A stretch of 64,000 nucleotides of DNA. Source: Desulfurella amilsii (GTDB lineage: Bacteria > Campylobacterota_A > Desulfurellia > Desulfurellales > Desulfurellaceae). The notes beneath the pieces are model-generated. The model worked only from the letters and a program-made list of their open reading frames with translations, had not been told where the DNA came from and did not search any database. Shown piece by piece: positions 1-10,555 of this stretch. The stretch's first letter is position 1, and each line of letters begins with the position of its first letter. The position numbers and the translations under genes were made by a program. The DNA lies in the NCBI RefSeq assembly GCF_002119425.1, contig NZ_MDSU01000018.1, positions 897,501 to 961,500 on the forward strand, written 5' to 3'.

Positions 1-1
1 G

Positions 2-376
2 TTTTTATTCTCTGGTAGCATAATAGGGATTTTTACTTCACAAAACCAATGTTTTGAAATATCAAAAAACGCTATGGTATACTTTGCTTTAAGTTACCCG
101 TTTTTTGCTATGGGTTCAATTGCAAACCGTATCACAATGGCTTGTGGCAATACTTTTCTGCCAAGTATAATGAATTTTTTTAGCCTCTTTTTGTTTCAAC
201 TACCGCTTGCTTACTTTTTATCTATATATATTTCATTAAATGGTGTATGGCTTTCAATACTTTTAGCCAATATTTTAAACTTTTTACTTAACATAATTAT
301 CCTTAAATACAATTTATCAAAATTATCCGTGGATTATAAATTTTTAATGATGTTTACTGGCCAAAGAAACGCTTAA
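2..376 (+). CDS. MATE-family multidrug/Na+ exporter, C-terminal part (cut by window edge)
   Basis: The open frame runs in from the left edge, so the start is outside the window. About 124 residues are visible, with three or four hydrophobic segments separated by short polar turns. They include a stretch beginning [20 protein letters not shown] and a later [18 protein letters not shown], which resemble the last helices of MATE/MatE proteins that export organic cations in exchange for Na+ or H+. The last 23 bases overlap the 3' end of the convergent dnaJ gene, so the two transcripts are complementary at their ends. The family call rests only on the tail; a polysaccharide flippase of the same superfamily is the main alternative. 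Confidence 0.6.
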   Translation, partial: FLFSGSIIGIFTSQNQCFEISKNAMVYFALSYPFFAMGSIANRITMACGNTFLPSIMNFFSLFLFQLPLAYFLSIYISLNGVWLSILLANILNFLLNIIILKYNLSKLSVDYKFLMMFTGQRNA

Positions 377-1448
377 AAATATTTTTTTCTTGGCTAGACA
401 AAGGCGACTGACTCATCTCTTTTGCAAATTCTTCCATAAGCTCTCTTTGTTTTGGGGTTAATCTTTTTGGTATCTCAACATTTATGTTTATGATTTGACT
501 ACCTTTAGCGCCTTCAACTTCTACACCATCGCCCTTTAACACAACTTGAGAACCACTTTGCGTACCAGGCTCAATTGAAATCTTCTTTTTACCCCAAATA
601 GTATCTACTTCTATTTCATCACCCAACACTGCTTGTGGTATAGAAATATTCAAATCAAGATAAATATTTAAGCCCTCTCGCCTAAACACTTCATCAGGCA
701 AAACTTTGAAATATATTATCAAATCGCCTCTAACTCTATCTGCACTTTCGTGGCCTCTAGAAGAGATCCTGATCGCATAACCATTATCTATGCCACGCGG
801 AACATTGATTGTAATTTTTTCTTTTTCAAGAACGAAACCTTTGCCATTACACTTGTGGCATTTTTTCTTAATTATTCGGCCACTTCCACCACATTTTGGA
901 CAAACTTTACGCATTGAAATAAAAAAATTGCCATATTCTATTTGACCTGCCCCTTTACAATAAGTGCACGTCTCAAAATCTTGAGGTTTCGCACCCAAAC
1001 CATTGCATTCGTCACAGACTTTTTGATAGTTTATCTCAATTTCTTTTGAAGCACCAAATATGGCTTCCTTGAAAGAAATTATGATTTGGTATTGAATGTC
1101 TTCGCCTTTTCTTTTTCGACTATAATCCCTTGAACCTCTTGAGCCAAAATTACCAAAGATGTCGCCGAATATATCGTTAACATAGGCGAAAATATCATCA
1201 AAGTTCGATGGATTAAAACCAAAATCATTCTCGTTTACATAGCCAAATTGATCATATCTTGCACGCTTTGTTTCATCTGATAATACAGCATAAGCTTCTG
1301 TAATTTCTTTAAACTTTTCTTCAGCTTGTTTGTCACCCTCATTTCGATCTGGATGATATTTAAGTGCCAATTTCCTATACGCTTTTTTAATCTCCTCTGT
1401 GCTTGCGTTCCTATCTACGCCTAGCATCGCATAATAATCTTTCTCCAT
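354..1448 (-). CDS. dnaJ: Molecular chaperone DnaJ (type I, zinc-finger Hsp40)
   Basis: Co-chaperone that delivers unfolded clients to DnaK and stimulates its ATPase. The J domain occupies residues 1-70 with the HPD motif at 32-34. A Gly/Phe-rich linker follows (about 72-105), then a cysteine-rich zinc domain with four CxxCxGxG repeats starting at C145, C161, C183 and C197, and the C-terminal substrate-binding barrels. At 364 residues it is normal for DnaJ. It is the last gene of hrcA-grpE-dnaK-dnaJ, separated from dnaK by 85 bases holding a strong hairpin. A GGGAG ribosome site lies about 14 bases before the ATG. It converges with the exporter gene to the left. Confidence 0.97.
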   Translation of the reverse strand: MEKDYYAMLGVDRNASTEEIKKAYRKLALKYHPDRNEGDKQAEEKFKEITEAYAVLSDETKRARYDQFGYVNENDFGFNPSNFDDIFAYVNDIFGDIFGNFGSRGSRDYSRKRKGEDIQYQIIISFKEAIFGASKEIEINYQKVCDECNGLGAKPQDFETCTYCKGAGQIEYGNFFISMRKVCPKCGGSGRIIKKKCHKCNGKGFVLEKEKITINVPRGIDNGYAIRISSRGHESADRVRGDLIIYFKVLPDEVFRREGLNIYLDLNISIPQAVLGDEIEVDTIWGKKKISIEPGTQSGSQVVLKGDGVEVEGAKGSQIININVEIPKRLTPKQRELMEEFAKEMSQSPLSSQEKNIFKRFFGQ

Positions 1449-1479
1449 CGTTTTGCTGTTCTCCCTAATAATTAAAGGT

Positions 1480-1517
1480 AAGGTTAAGATAGAAGCTAAC
1501 TTTTCTATCTTAACCTT
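1480..1517 (-). other. Intercistronic hairpin between dnaK and dnaJ
   Basis: A perfect 15-base inverted repeat (AAGGTTAAGATAGAA, 1480-1494, with its complement at 1503-1517) encloses an 8-base loop. On the minus strand it lies directly after the dnaK stop and is not followed by a U-run. It therefore looks more like an mRNA-stabilising or processing hairpin, or a leaky attenuator, than an intrinsic terminator. It could set a higher DnaK:DnaJ ratio from one transcript. Confidence 0.7.
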
Positions 1518-1533
1518 TGTGATTATTTAGAAA

Positions 1534-3426
1534 TTACTTACTATCATCTTTTTCTACTTCTGCTTCAACGACGTCCTCTTCTTTCTTTGAATTATCAGTG
1601 GCAGTTTGATCTTCATTTGATGAAGACTGTTTGTAGGCTTCTTCGGCTAGTTTGTGAGCTTTGTTTATAAGTTCATTCATTTTTGTTTCTATTTCTTCTT
1701 TTGTACCAGACTCAATTGCCTTCTTTGTAGCATCAATGGCATCTTGTATTTCTTTTTTCTCACTTTCTGAAATTTTATCGCCAAAGTCATTTAAGCTTTT
1801 TTGAGTCGAGTATACTATTGAGTCAGCTTTATTTTTAACCTCAACTAATTCTTTATACTTTCTATCTTCTTCTGCATGGAGCTCAGATTCTTTTACCATC
1901 CTCTCAATTTCTTCTTGAGTTAAGCCACTTGATGCTGTTATGCGAATTATTTGCTCTTTTCCTGTTGCTTTATCTTTTGCAGACACATTAAGTATACCGT
2001 TTGCATCAATATCAAATGTAACCTCAACCTGAGGTACACCCCTTGGTGCTGGTGGTATACCCATAAGCTCAAACCTACCAAGCGTTTTGTTTTCTGCTGC
2101 CATCTCACGCTCACCTTGCAATACATGAATGGTAACAGCCGTTTGGTTATCCTCAGCTGTTGTAAAAATCTGGCTTTTCTTTGTTGGAATTGTTGTATTT
2201 CTTTGTATGATTTTTGTCATAACACCACCTAGCGTTTCTATACCTAGGCTTAATGGCGTTACATCAAGCAGCAAAACATCTTTTACTTCGCCTTTCAATA
2301 CTCCACCCTGTATAGCAGCACCTATTGCAACCGCTTCATCTGGGTTTACATCTTTTCTGGGTTCTTTAGCGAAAAATTCTTTCACGACTTGCTGAATTTT
2401 AGGCATTCTTGTCATGCCGCCAACAAGTATTACATAATCTACATCATTTTGAGTTAGACTCGCATCTTTTAGGGCCAATTTGCATGGCTCTAGGGTGCGC
2501 TGTATAAGTGCCTCTACAAGTTGTTCAAATTTAGCTCTCGTAATTTTCATCACTAAGTGTTTAGGCCCTGAAGCATCCGCTGTAATAAACGGCAGGTTTA
2601 CTTCTGTTTCAAGAGAGCTGGAAAGTTCGATTTTGGCTTTTTCACTTGCCTCTTTTAATCTTTGTAAAGCCATCGGGTCATTTCTTAAATCAATACCGTT
2701 TTCTTTTTTAAACTCATCGGCTAAATAATCTAACAATACTCTATCAAAATCGTCGCCGCCTAAATAAGTATCGCCATTTGTAGATTTTACTTCAAAAACA
2801 CCATCGGCAATCTCTAGTATTGATATATCAAATGTGCCACCACCTAAATCGTAAACTGCAACTTTGCCTTCTTTCGCGGTATCAAGGCCAAATGCTAAAG
2901 ACGATGCGGTTGGCTCATTTATTATCCTCAAAACGTTTAAACCTGCAATTGCACCTGCATCTTTTGTTGCTTTTCTTTGAGAGTCGTCAAAGTAAGCGGG
3001 CACAGTTATTACTGCCTCTGTAATTTTTTCCCCTAAGTAGCTTTCAGCATCTCTTTTTAGTTTCATCAAAACCTGTGCTGAAATTTCTTGTGGTGTATAT
3101 TCTTTGCCGTTGATTTTTATTCTGCAATCGTCATTTGAACCTTCTACCATTTCATATGGAAGTTTAGATTTAGCCTCCTGAGCTTGTTTTGAACTATATC
3201 TTCTACCTATTAACCTTTTTGCAGAAAAAATCGTCTTTTTGGGATTTGTTACGGCCTGCCTTTTGGCTGCTTGGCCAACTAATATTTCCCCCTTGTCTGT
3301 GAAAGCTACAACGCTTGGTGTTGTATTTGCACCTTCAGCGTTAGGAATTACTTTTGGTTTGCCACCCTCTATGATGGCCATACAAGAGTTTGTTGTTCCA
3401 AGATCTATTCCTAAAACCTTTCCCAT
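1534..3426 (-). CDS. dnaK: Molecular chaperone DnaK (Hsp70)
   Basis: ATP-dependent Hsp70 that binds exposed hydrophobic peptides and works with DnaJ and GrpE. The protein starts [15 protein letters not shown], the phosphate-1 signature of the actin-like ATPase. It also has [10 protein letters not shown] and the [14 protein letters not shown] signature, followed by the beta-sandwich substrate domain and a charged, acidic C-terminal lid ending in DDSK. Its 630 residues are typical. It lies 2 bases downstream of grpE and upstream of dnaJ on the same strand, so it is expressed from the CIRCE-controlled hrcA promoter. A ribosome site AGGAGG precedes the ATG. Confidence 0.99.
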   Translation of the reverse strand: MGKVLGIDLGTTNSCMAIIEGGKPKVIPNAEGANTTPSVVAFTDKGEILVGQAAKRQAVTNPKKTIFSAKRLIGRRYSSKQAQEAKSKLPYEMVEGSNDDCRIKINGKEYTPQEISAQVLMKLKRDAESYLGEKITEAVITVPAYFDDSQRKATKDAGAIAGLNVLRIINEPTASSLAFGLDTAKEGKVAVYDLGGGTFDISILEIADGVFEVKSTNGDTYLGGDDFDRVLLDYLADEFKKENGIDLRNDPMALQRLKEASEKAKIELSSSLETEVNLPFITADASGPKHLVMKITRAKFEQLVEALIQRTLEPCKLALKDASLTQNDVDYVILVGGMTRMPKIQQVVKEFFAKEPRKDVNPDEAVAIGAAIQGGVLKGEVKDVLLLDVTPLSLGIETLGGVMTKIIQRNTTIPTKKSQIFTTAEDNQTAVTIHVLQGEREMAAENKTLGRFELMGIPPAPRGVPQVEVTFDIDANGILNVSAKDKATGKEQIIRITASSGLTQEEIERMVKESELHAEEDRKYKELVEVKNKADSIVYSTQKSLNDFGDKISESEKKEIQDAIDATKKAIESGTKEEIETKMNELINKAHKLAEEAYKQSSSNEDQTATDNSKKEEDVVEAEVEKDDSK

Positions 3427-3428
3427 AA

Positions 3429-3995
3429 TTAAACCTCCTCGTTTTTGTCTTCATTTATTTTGCCAACAGAAACTTTAGCTGGTCTAAGCAATTTATCCTT
3501 GTAAGTGTAGCCTTTTTCAAAAACCTGAACAATTTTATTAGGCTTATCTGACTCCACCGTCATTAAAGCTTCGTGTAAGTTTGGGTCAAATTCGCACTCG
3601 GTATCAATTTCTTTGATTTCATATTTTTCTAAAAGCTGTTTAAATGCTTTTATTACAAGCTCAATACCAGATCTAATAGATTCATCATTTGCACAAGCCA
3701 ATTGCGCTTTTTCAAGACTGTCCAAAATGGGCAAGAAATCTCCAACCACAGATCCTTTTATAAAATCGGCAATTTCAAACTTTTCCCTTTCTGCACGCTT
3801 TCGGAAATTATCAAACTCTGCTAGCAATCTTAAGTAGGTATCTTTTTGCTTGTCTAGTTGTTCTTTTAATTCAGTTAGCTCATCTTTTGGTTCTTGCTGA
3901 GTTTGATTCTCATCTGTTTTATAATCATTTTCTGTATTTTGCGCGTTTTGGTTTATTTGTATAGTTTCATCAATATTGTCATCTTGATTATTCAT
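3429..3995 (-). CDS. grpE: Nucleotide exchange factor GrpE
   Basis: GrpE releases ADP from DnaK and so resets the chaperone cycle; it acts as a dimer in the cytoplasm. The 188-residue protein has an acidic, Gln/Asn-rich disordered N-terminus (about 1-38). A long coiled coil with the family pattern [15 protein letters not shown] follows, and then the compact beta-wing containing [18 protein letters not shown]. It sits between hrcA and dnaK with 2-base gaps on both sides, so all three are translated from one message. Confidence 0.97.
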   Translation of the reverse strand: MNNQDDNIDETIQINQNAQNTENDYKTDENQTQQEPKDELTELKEQLDKQKDTYLRLLAEFDNFRKRAEREKFEIADFIKGSVVGDFLPILDSLEKAQLACANDESIRSGIELVIKAFKQLLEKYEIKEIDTECEFDPNLHEALMTVESDKPNKIVQVFEKGYTYKDKLLRPAKVSVGKINEDKNEEV

Positions 3996-3997
3996 TT

Positions 3998-5002
3998 TTA
4001 CCTCCCCTGTTTAAGCAGTTTCTCTATTTTTTTGCTCAAAAAATCCAATGTATAAATAACATTTTCATAGTCTAAGTTCATAGGTCCAAGCACACTTACA
4101 AAACCTAACTTAACATTGTCCAAATAATAAGGTTGGGCAATTAAACTCATGCCTTTTAATTTTTCATTTGGTATATCGTGTCCGATAAGTATCTTTTCGT
4201 CATTTTTTAAAATTAAATCAACAATTTCAGAGACATACTTTCTTTTTTCAATAACATCAAGTATCTTATTCAATTGTTCATAATCTTCATAAAACTCTTT
4301 TTCTTTTAAAAGATTTTGAACACCCGAAAAATACAAATCTTTACTTTTTTCTTTTAATTTTTTAAATATCAAATCGCATTCTTTTCTACTGCGTGATAAT
4401 GAATTTTGTAAATCCTCCTGAATTTTCTCCAACTCCCACCCTATGTAATTTTCTTTCAAAAATTGAGCTATATCGTTTAGTTCGCTTTGCGAGTAATCCT
4501 TTGTGGACCCTATTATTTTTGTCTCTACAATATATGGTTCGGCAATGACAGCGCATAGTAATTTATTTGAGCCAATTTTGATTAAACTCATATCTTTTAA
4601 TTTAAGCTTAAATATATTGGGTAAGCTTACCATTGATATCAATCCGCACGAATTAGATAAAATATTGGATATATCTGCTACAAAATCCCCAATAGTACTC
4701 AAGTTAATCCTATCAATTCGTTTTAATTTGGGCTTAACACTTTCCTTTTTGTTTTCCAAAAGATACTGAACATAAACTTTATAGCCAATCTCCGTTGGAA
4801 TTTTGCCGCTTGATATGTAAGAGTGCTTTAGATAGCCCGACTCTTCTAAATCAGACATTATGTTTCTCATTGTAGCAGCAGAAAAGGGTAGATTGTATCT
4901 TTTTATTAAAATCCTAGAGCCTACCGCTTCTTTATAGTTTATAAAATTTTCTACAACTATATTTAAAACTGTCAAATACCTTTCATCCAACTCTGTCATC
5001 AT
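3998..5002 (-). CDS. hrcA: Heat-inducible transcription repressor HrcA
   Basis: Winged-helix repressor that binds CIRCE elements and holds down class I heat-shock genes when GroEL is free. The N-terminus (TELDERYLTVLNIVVENFI) and the segment SAATMRNIMSDLEESGYL form the typical DNA-binding domain, followed by a GAF-like dimerisation core. The frame is open from a TTG at 5008. The ATG at 5002 is preferred because MM-TELDERYL matches the usual HrcA start, giving 334 residues. It is the first gene of the operon. A degenerate CIRCE sequence abuts the start codon, so autoregulation is likely. Confidence 0.96.
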   Translation of the reverse strand: MMTELDERYLTVLNIVVENFINYKEAVGSRILIKRYNLPFSAATMRNIMSDLEESGYLKHSYISSGKIPTEIGYKVYVQYLLENKKESVKPKLKRIDRINLSTIGDFVADISNILSNSCGLISMVSLPNIFKLKLKDMSLIKIGSNKLLCAVIAEPYIVETKIIGSTKDYSQSELNDIAQFLKENYIGWELEKIQEDLQNSLSRSRKECDLIFKKLKEKSKDLYFSGVQNLLKEKEFYEDYEQLNKILDVIEKRKYVSEIVDLILKNDEKILIGHDIPNEKLKGMSLIAQPYYLDNVKLGFVSVLGPMNLDYENVIYTLDFLSKKIEKLLKQGR

Positions 5003-5028
5003 TAGCAATCACCACTCTTACCTGCTAA
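5002..5028 (-). promoter_or_regulatory. Degenerate CIRCE operator for HrcA
   Basis: Classical CIRCE is TTAGCACTC, nine bases, GAGTGCTAA. Here the same 9-9-9 spacing is kept: TTAGCAATC (5002-5010), nine bases, ACCTGCTAA (5020-5028). The outer six bases of each arm form a perfect TTAGCA/TGCTAA dyad, while the inner three bases of each arm do not match. It lies between the -10 box and the hrcA start and touches the ATG. Confidence 0.75.
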
Positions 5029-5029
5029 C

Positions 5030-5057
5030 AAGATATTCTAATTTTATTTTTTGTCAA
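5030..5057 (-). promoter_or_regulatory. Promoter of the hrcA-grpE-dnaK-dnaJ operon
   Basis: Reading the minus strand there is a perfect -35 box TTGACA (5052-5057), a 16-base spacer and TATCTT (5030-5035, 4/6 to consensus). The CIRCE-like dyad begins 1 base after the -10 box, an arrangement in which bound HrcA would block the polymerase. Confidence 0.65.
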
Positions 5058-5160
5058 GCCCTATCAAGTCTAAATCTAATTAAACGGGCTCTATTTTAAA
5101 ATATCTTTCGGATTGATAAATCTCTAAAAATTGTTATATTTAGAAAAAAAGGAGTATGCT

Positions 5161-5907
5161 ATGGAAAAACAAGTTTTTGTGGAAGGTTTCAAGATAGTAT
5201 ATGAAATAGAAAACCCTTCTCAAGCAAAGACAATTGTCTTTATACATGGGTCTGGTGCTACAAAGCTCACTTGGAAACATCAACTGCAAGCTCTGCTACC
5301 TAATTACACAAAAATTGCTCTTGATTTAATTGGTCATGGTGAGTCTAAAGGAAATGGTTACTCTTCCATTAAGGATTATGTCGAATTTATTAAGTCATTT
5401 ATTGAAACTTTAGGTTTAAAAAATCTTGTGCTTTGCGGGCATTCCATGGGTGGGGCAATTGTTCAATTATTTAGCCTTGAATACCCTTCATTAATAGATG
5501 CAGTTATAATAGCTGGAAGCGGAGCAAAGCTCAAAGTTAACCAAGATATATTAGATGCAACGCTGAAAAGTTTGAACTATGGTTCGCAGTGGGCTTACTG
5601 TGAACATACCAAAAAAAAGCTGATTGATCAGGCAGAAAGCGATTTTTACCAAACCGATAAAATGGTCAGGTACAATGACTTTCTGGCATGCAATAGCTTT
5701 GATATAATGCAAAAGGTTATGCAAATTCAAAAACCAGCGCTAATTATTGTAGGTTCTTGCGATAAATTAACGCCAATGAAGTATGCTCAATACCTTAAAG
5801 ACAGTATTGGACAGTCCAAACTAATAATTATACAAAATGCGGGCCATATGTCTATGTGGGAGCAACCCGATGATTTCAATCGAGCTATTTGCGACTTTTT
5901 ACAATAA
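5161..5907 (+). CDS. Alpha/beta-fold hydrolase
   Basis: Single-domain serine hydrolase of the alpha/beta superfamily, probably cytoplasmic; the substrate cannot be read from the sequence. The oxyanion-hole segment FIHGSGATKLTWKHQ, LDLIGHGESKG, the nucleophile elbow CGHSMGGA (GxSxG), an acid in GSCDKLTP and the histidine in NAGHMSMWEQP form a complete Ser-Asp-His triad. The frame is open from 5131, but the ATG at 5161 follows GGAG at 7 bases spacing and is chosen as start (248 residues). It diverges from hrcA and is followed after about 60 bases by ilvB, which has its own promoter. Confidence 0.85.
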   Translation: MEKQVFVEGFKIVYEIENPSQAKTIVFIHGSGATKLTWKHQLQALLPNYTKIALDLIGHGESKGNGYSSIKDYVEFIKSFIETLGLKNLVLCGHSMGGAIVQLFSLEYPSLIDAVIIAGSGAKLKVNQDILDATLKSLNYGSQWAYCEHTKKKLIDQAESDFYQTDKMVRYNDFLACNSFDIMQKVMQIQKPALIIVGSCDKLTPMKYAQYLKDSIGQSKLIIIQNAGHMSMWEQPDDFNRAICDFLQ

Positions 5908-5908
5908 T

Positions 5909-5936
5909 TTGCATTTTTTGTAATTTTCTGTATAAT
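5909..5936 (+). promoter_or_regulatory. Promoter of the ilvBNC-psd-pssA-leuA operon
   Basis: TTGCAT (5909-5914), a 16-base spacer and a perfect TATAAT (5931-5936). Transcription would start near 5943, leaving a leader of only about 20 bases before ilvB. That is too short for a peptide-type attenuator or T-box, so a leader-based branched-chain amino acid control is unlikely here. Confidence 0.7.
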
Positions 5937-5964
5937 AGGTGCTTAATTTATACAAGGGGGAAAT

Positions 5965-7659
5965 ATGAGTGAAAAATTAAAAGGCGCAGAAATCTTTATC
6001 GAGTGCCTTAAAAAAGAAGGCGTCAAACATTTGTTTGGGATACCAGGTGGAGCAATCATTGACTTGCACGACGCTATTTACAAACAAAAAGACATAGAAT
6101 TTATACTAACAAGGCATGAGCAAGGCGCTGTGCATATGGCAGATGGCTATGCACGAAGCACAGGCAAAGTTGGCGTTAGCTTAGTAACAAGTGGCCCTGG
6201 CGCAACAAATGCAGTAACCGGTATTGCAACAGCTTATATGGATTCTATCCCGCTTGTAGTTTTTACTGGACAGGTACCCACGCACTTAATAGGCAATGAT
6301 GCTTTTCAGGAAGTGGATATAGTAGGCATCACAAGGTCTTGCACAAAGCACAATTTTTTAGTAAAAGATGTAAAAGATCTGGCTTACACAATAAAAAAAG
6401 CCTTTTATATAGCAAAAACAGGCAGACCTGGACCGGTTTTAGTTGATATACCAAAAGATGTTCAAACAGCTATGTATGAATTTGAGTATCCAGATGCAAT
6501 ACACCTAAGAAGCTATAACCCAACCTACCATGGCAACCCAAAGCAAATAAAAAAGGTGGCGAAGGTTATTGAGCAAGCAGAAAGACCTCTGTTGTATATT
6601 GGCGGTGGTGTTATAACTTCAAATGCACACAAAGAGGTATTGGAACTTGCCGAAAGATTGCAAATACCTGTCTTTATGACACTTATGGGTATTGGAGCTT
6701 TTCCTGGAGATCATTCACTAAGCCTTGGTATGGCTGGTATGCATGGTACTTATAAGGCTAACATGGCTATACAGTACTGCGATTTGTTAATTTCTATTGG
6801 CGCAAGGTTTGACGATAGGATTACCGGCAAAGTATCTGAGTTTGCACCAAATGCACAAATAATCCACATAGACATTGACCCCACAAGCATAAGCAAAAAC
6901 ATTCAGGTAGATTATCCTATTGTTGGGGATACGAAACTTGTTTTAAAAGAACTCTTATCAACGCTTAAAGATAACAATAAAATTGACCAAAATAGAGAAA
7001 AATGGTTGGATCTAATAAAGAAATGGGATAGTGAGCACCCCCTTTCATTTGAAGATTCAGATAAGATTATTAAACCTCAGTATGTTATAAAATTGTTAAA
7101 TAAGCTAACAAAAGAAATAGATCCAATAGTCTCAACAGAAGTAGGCCAACACCAGATGTGGGCAGCCCAATTCTACAGTTTCAATAAACCAAGGAGATTT
7201 TTGACTTCTGGAGGCCTTGGCACAATGGGTTTTGGATTTCCAGCGGGCATCGGTGCAAGCTTTGCAAACCCAGACAAACAGGTATTTGTTATAGCAGGCG
7301 ATGGTTCATTCCAGATGAACGAACAAGAATTAGCGGTTCTTGCAACATACAGGCTACAAACAAAAGTAATTATTTTAAACAATTCGTATTTAGGTATGGT
7401 TAGACAGTGGCAACAATTATTCTATGGCAGAAGATATGCAAATACCAATATTGAAGTTCAACCAGACTTTATAAAATTATCAGAAAGCTACGGCATAGGT
7501 GCAAAAAGAGTAGAAGACAAAAAAGATGTTGAGCAAGCACTAATCGAGATGATAGATTACAAAGGTCCATATATACTGGATATAAAAATTGAAAGAGAAG
7601 AGAATGTTTATCCTATGGTGCCAGGTGGAGCTCCACTTAGTGATATGATTTTAACTTAG
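5965..7659 (+). CDS. ilvB: Acetolactate synthase, large catalytic subunit
   Basis: Thiamine-diphosphate enzyme that condenses two pyruvates to acetolactate (valine/leucine) or pyruvate with 2-oxobutyrate (isoleucine). The 564 residues show the three TPP-enzyme domains: N-terminal [14 protein letters not shown] with the activating glutamate in [16 protein letters not shown], a central FAD-binding domain, and a C-terminal TPP motif [15 protein letters not shown]...[12 protein letters not shown]. It starts after AAGGGGG and is followed within 8 bases by ilvN, its regulatory partner. Confidence 0.97.
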   Translation: MSEKLKGAEIFIECLKKEGVKHLFGIPGGAIIDLHDAIYKQKDIEFILTRHEQGAVHMADGYARSTGKVGVSLVTSGPGATNAVTGIATAYMDSIPLVVFTGQVPTHLIGNDAFQEVDIVGITRSCTKHNFLVKDVKDLAYTIKKAFYIAKTGRPGPVLVDIPKDVQTAMYEFEYPDAIHLRSYNPTYHGNPKQIKKVAKVIEQAERPLLYIGGGVITSNAHKEVLELAERLQIPVFMTLMGIGAFPGDHSLSLGMAGMHGTYKANMAIQYCDLLISIGARFDDRITGKVSEFAPNAQIIHIDIDPTSISKNIQVDYPIVGDTKLVLKELLSTLKDNNKIDQNREKWLDLIKKWDSEHPLSFEDSDKIIKPQYVIKLLNKLTKEIDPIVSTEVGQHQMWAAQFYSFNKPRRFLTSGGLGTMGFGFPAGIGASFANPDKQVFVIAGDGSFQMNEQELAVLATYRLQTKVIILNNSYLGMVRQWQQLFYGRRYANTNIEVQPDFIKLSESYGIGAKRVEDKKDVEQALIEMIDYKGPYILDIKIEREENVYPMVPGGAPLSDMILT

Positions 7660-7667
7660 GGGGAAAA

Positions 7668-8153
7668 ATGAAAAGGATATTTTCTGTTATAGTAGAAAAT
7701 GAAGCGGGCGTTTTATCGCGTATATCGAATCTCTTTAGTGCAAGAGGCTACAACATAGAAAGCCTTAACGTAGCGCCCATTAATGAGCTTAATCTATCAA
7801 GAATGACAATAGTAACAGAAGGCGACTTTAACATTTTAGAACAAATTGGCAAACAACTTAACAAACTCATTGATACAATAAAAGTAATTGAGTACGGCGA
7901 TGATATGCCATATGTGGAAAGAGAGATGGCCCTAATAAAAATGCATACAGATTCTTCAACAAGGGCTGAAATTTTGCGCATAGTTGATATTTTTAGAGGG
8001 AAGATAGTTGACGTATCTCAAAATTCATATACAATAGAAGTAACTGGTAGCTCTGAAAAAATCAACGCGATATTAAATTTACTTGAGCCGTTAGGTATTA
8101 AAGAAATCGCAAGGACAGGAAAGGTTGCAATGTCAAGAGAATCAAAACAATAA
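7668..8153 (+). CDS. ilvN: Acetolactate synthase, small regulatory subunit
   Basis: Binds IlvB and gives it valine feedback inhibition. The 161-residue protein opens with an ACT domain (RIFSVIVENEAGVLSRISNLF, roughly residues 3-75), which binds the amino-acid effector. A second ALS_ss_C domain follows, containing REMALIKMH and VDVSQNSYTIEVTG. Ribosome site GGGGG precedes the ATG. Its position between ilvB and ilvC is the usual order. Confidence 0.96.
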   Translation: MKRIFSVIVENEAGVLSRISNLFSARGYNIESLNVAPINELNLSRMTIVTEGDFNILEQIGKQLNKLIDTIKVIEYGDDMPYVEREMALIKMHTDSSTRAEILRIVDIFRGKIVDVSQNSYTIEVTGSSEKINAILNLLEPLGIKEIARTGKVAMSRESKQ

Positions 8154-8160
8154 CATTTAG

Positions 8161-9188
<1,028 letters not shown>

Positions 9189-9189
<1 letters not shown>

Positions 9190-9821
9190 TGAAAACGACA
9201 AAAAAAGATACAATCGCAAAAGAAGGCTATCCATTTATAGCCTCTTTTGCTCTTACCTCACTATTAACTAAAAACAAACTTTTAAAGGTAACACTGATCG
9301 CTGCTAGCGCATTTAGTACATACTTTTTTAGGAACCCAAAAAGGCACATCTACTACGAAGAAAACATGGTATTATCGCCTGCCGATGGTACTGTTGTTGA
9401 AATAGGCAAGGCATATGAAAGGTTTTTCTTTAAATCAGAAGCTAATAAAGTAAGCATCTTTATGTCAGTATTTAATGTGCATATCAATCTTGCTCCATTT
9501 AAAGGAGCCTGTCTGGATAAAATTTACAATAAAGGTTTATTTGTTAGCGCAAATAAACCAAAAGCTTCACTTGAAAATGAACAATGCGCCCTGCTTCTTG
9601 AAAATGAAAAGGGTCAAAAAATTGTTGTAGTGCAAATTGCTGGAATTATAGCAAGAAGGATCGTAACATACACAAAACCGCAAGACAAAGTTGAAGCAGG
9701 CGATATCATAGGCCTAATACGATTTGGATCAAGGCTGGACATTTATAGTCAACAAGAATTAAATTTAGCAGTTCACCTACACCAAAAAATAAAAGGTGGG
9801 GATTTAATAGGTTATCTATGA
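9189..9821 (+). CDS. psd: Phosphatidylserine decarboxylase, short type
   Basis: Converts phosphatidylserine to phosphatidylethanolamine using a pyruvoyl group made by self-cleavage. At 210 residues it belongs to the short class (archaetidylserine-decarboxylase-like). An N-terminal hydrophobic stretch is followed by SPADGTVVEIG, FMSVFNVHINLAPF and the cleavage site LIRFGSRLDIY, where the Gly-Ser bond is processed. It is coupled to ilvC (overlapping stop/start) and overlaps pssA by four bases (ATGA), so PS synthesis and decarboxylation are co-expressed. The mix of lipid and branched-chain genes in one operon is also seen in other bacterial lineages. Confidence 0.93.
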
Positions 9822-10555
9822 AACAAAAAAATGCACTTTACATTTTACCAAACCTGTTTACAACAGCCAATATGCTCTCTGGCTTCTACAGCATAATAAA
9901 GTCATATCAAGGTGACTACTTGAGTGCTGCCTGGCTTTTGGTACTGGCTGTATTGTTTGACAATTTAGACGGCAAAATCGCAAGGCTTACGCATTGCGAG
10001 AGTAAGTTTGGCGTTGAGTATGACTCATTGTCTGATCTTGTAAGTTTCGGCGTTGCCCCAGCGTTTTTGATGTACACTTTTGCTTTAAGCGACATGGGTC
10101 GCATAGGTATTATCGCTGCATCGCTATTTTTACTAACAGGTGCACTGCGTCTTGCACGCTTCAATGTGATTACGACAAAAACAATTGATTTTGTGGGTTT
10201 GCCTATACCAGGTGGAGCCATTATAATTTCAAGCATCATAATGTCTATTTTGCATTTTAATATTGATTACAAGGCTTACAAAGTATTCTTTCTCGTAAGT
10301 GTTTATGTTATCTCATTTTTGATGGTTAGTACAATAAAGTATAGAAGCTTTAAAAAAGTTAAATTAGAAGGTAAAATTTCTATTAGGTTTTTTGTTCTTA
10401 TACTGCTCATTTTGTCCCTTGTAATCTATAAGCCTTATGTTTTTGTACCGTTAATCGGTATAACGTATGCGCTATCAGGACCAATAGAGTTAATAATAAA
10501 ATTATTTAAAAAGAGGAGGTTTAACCATGAGCTCCAGGATAGTAAAAATATTTGA
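9818..10555 (+). CDS. pssA: CDP-diacylglycerol--serine O-phosphatidyltransferase
   Basis: Integral-membrane enzyme that makes phosphatidylserine from CDP-diacylglycerol and L-serine. The CDP-alcohol phosphotransferase signature DGxxAR...GxxxDSxxD is visible within [20 protein letters not shown] and the following SLSD. About seven hydrophobic segments follow through the 245 residues. It overlaps psd upstream and leuA downstream, so the operon continues without a break. Confidence 0.94.
   Translation: MKQKNALYILPNLFTTANMLSGFYSIIKSYQGDYLSAAWLLVLAVLFDNLDGKIARLTHCESKFGVEYDSLSDLVSFGVAPAFLMYTFALSDMGRIGIIAASLFLLTGALRLARFNVITTKTIDFVGLPIPGGAIIISSIIMSILHFNIDYKAYKVFFLVSVYVISFLMVSTIKYRSFKKVKLEGKISIRFFVLILLILSLVIYKPYVFVPLIGITYALSGPIELIIKLFKKRRFNHELQDSKNI

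Noticed and set aside
5943-5964. Attenuator or T-box before ilvB
   Set aside because: The leader predicted from the promoter is about 20 bases, too short for such structures.
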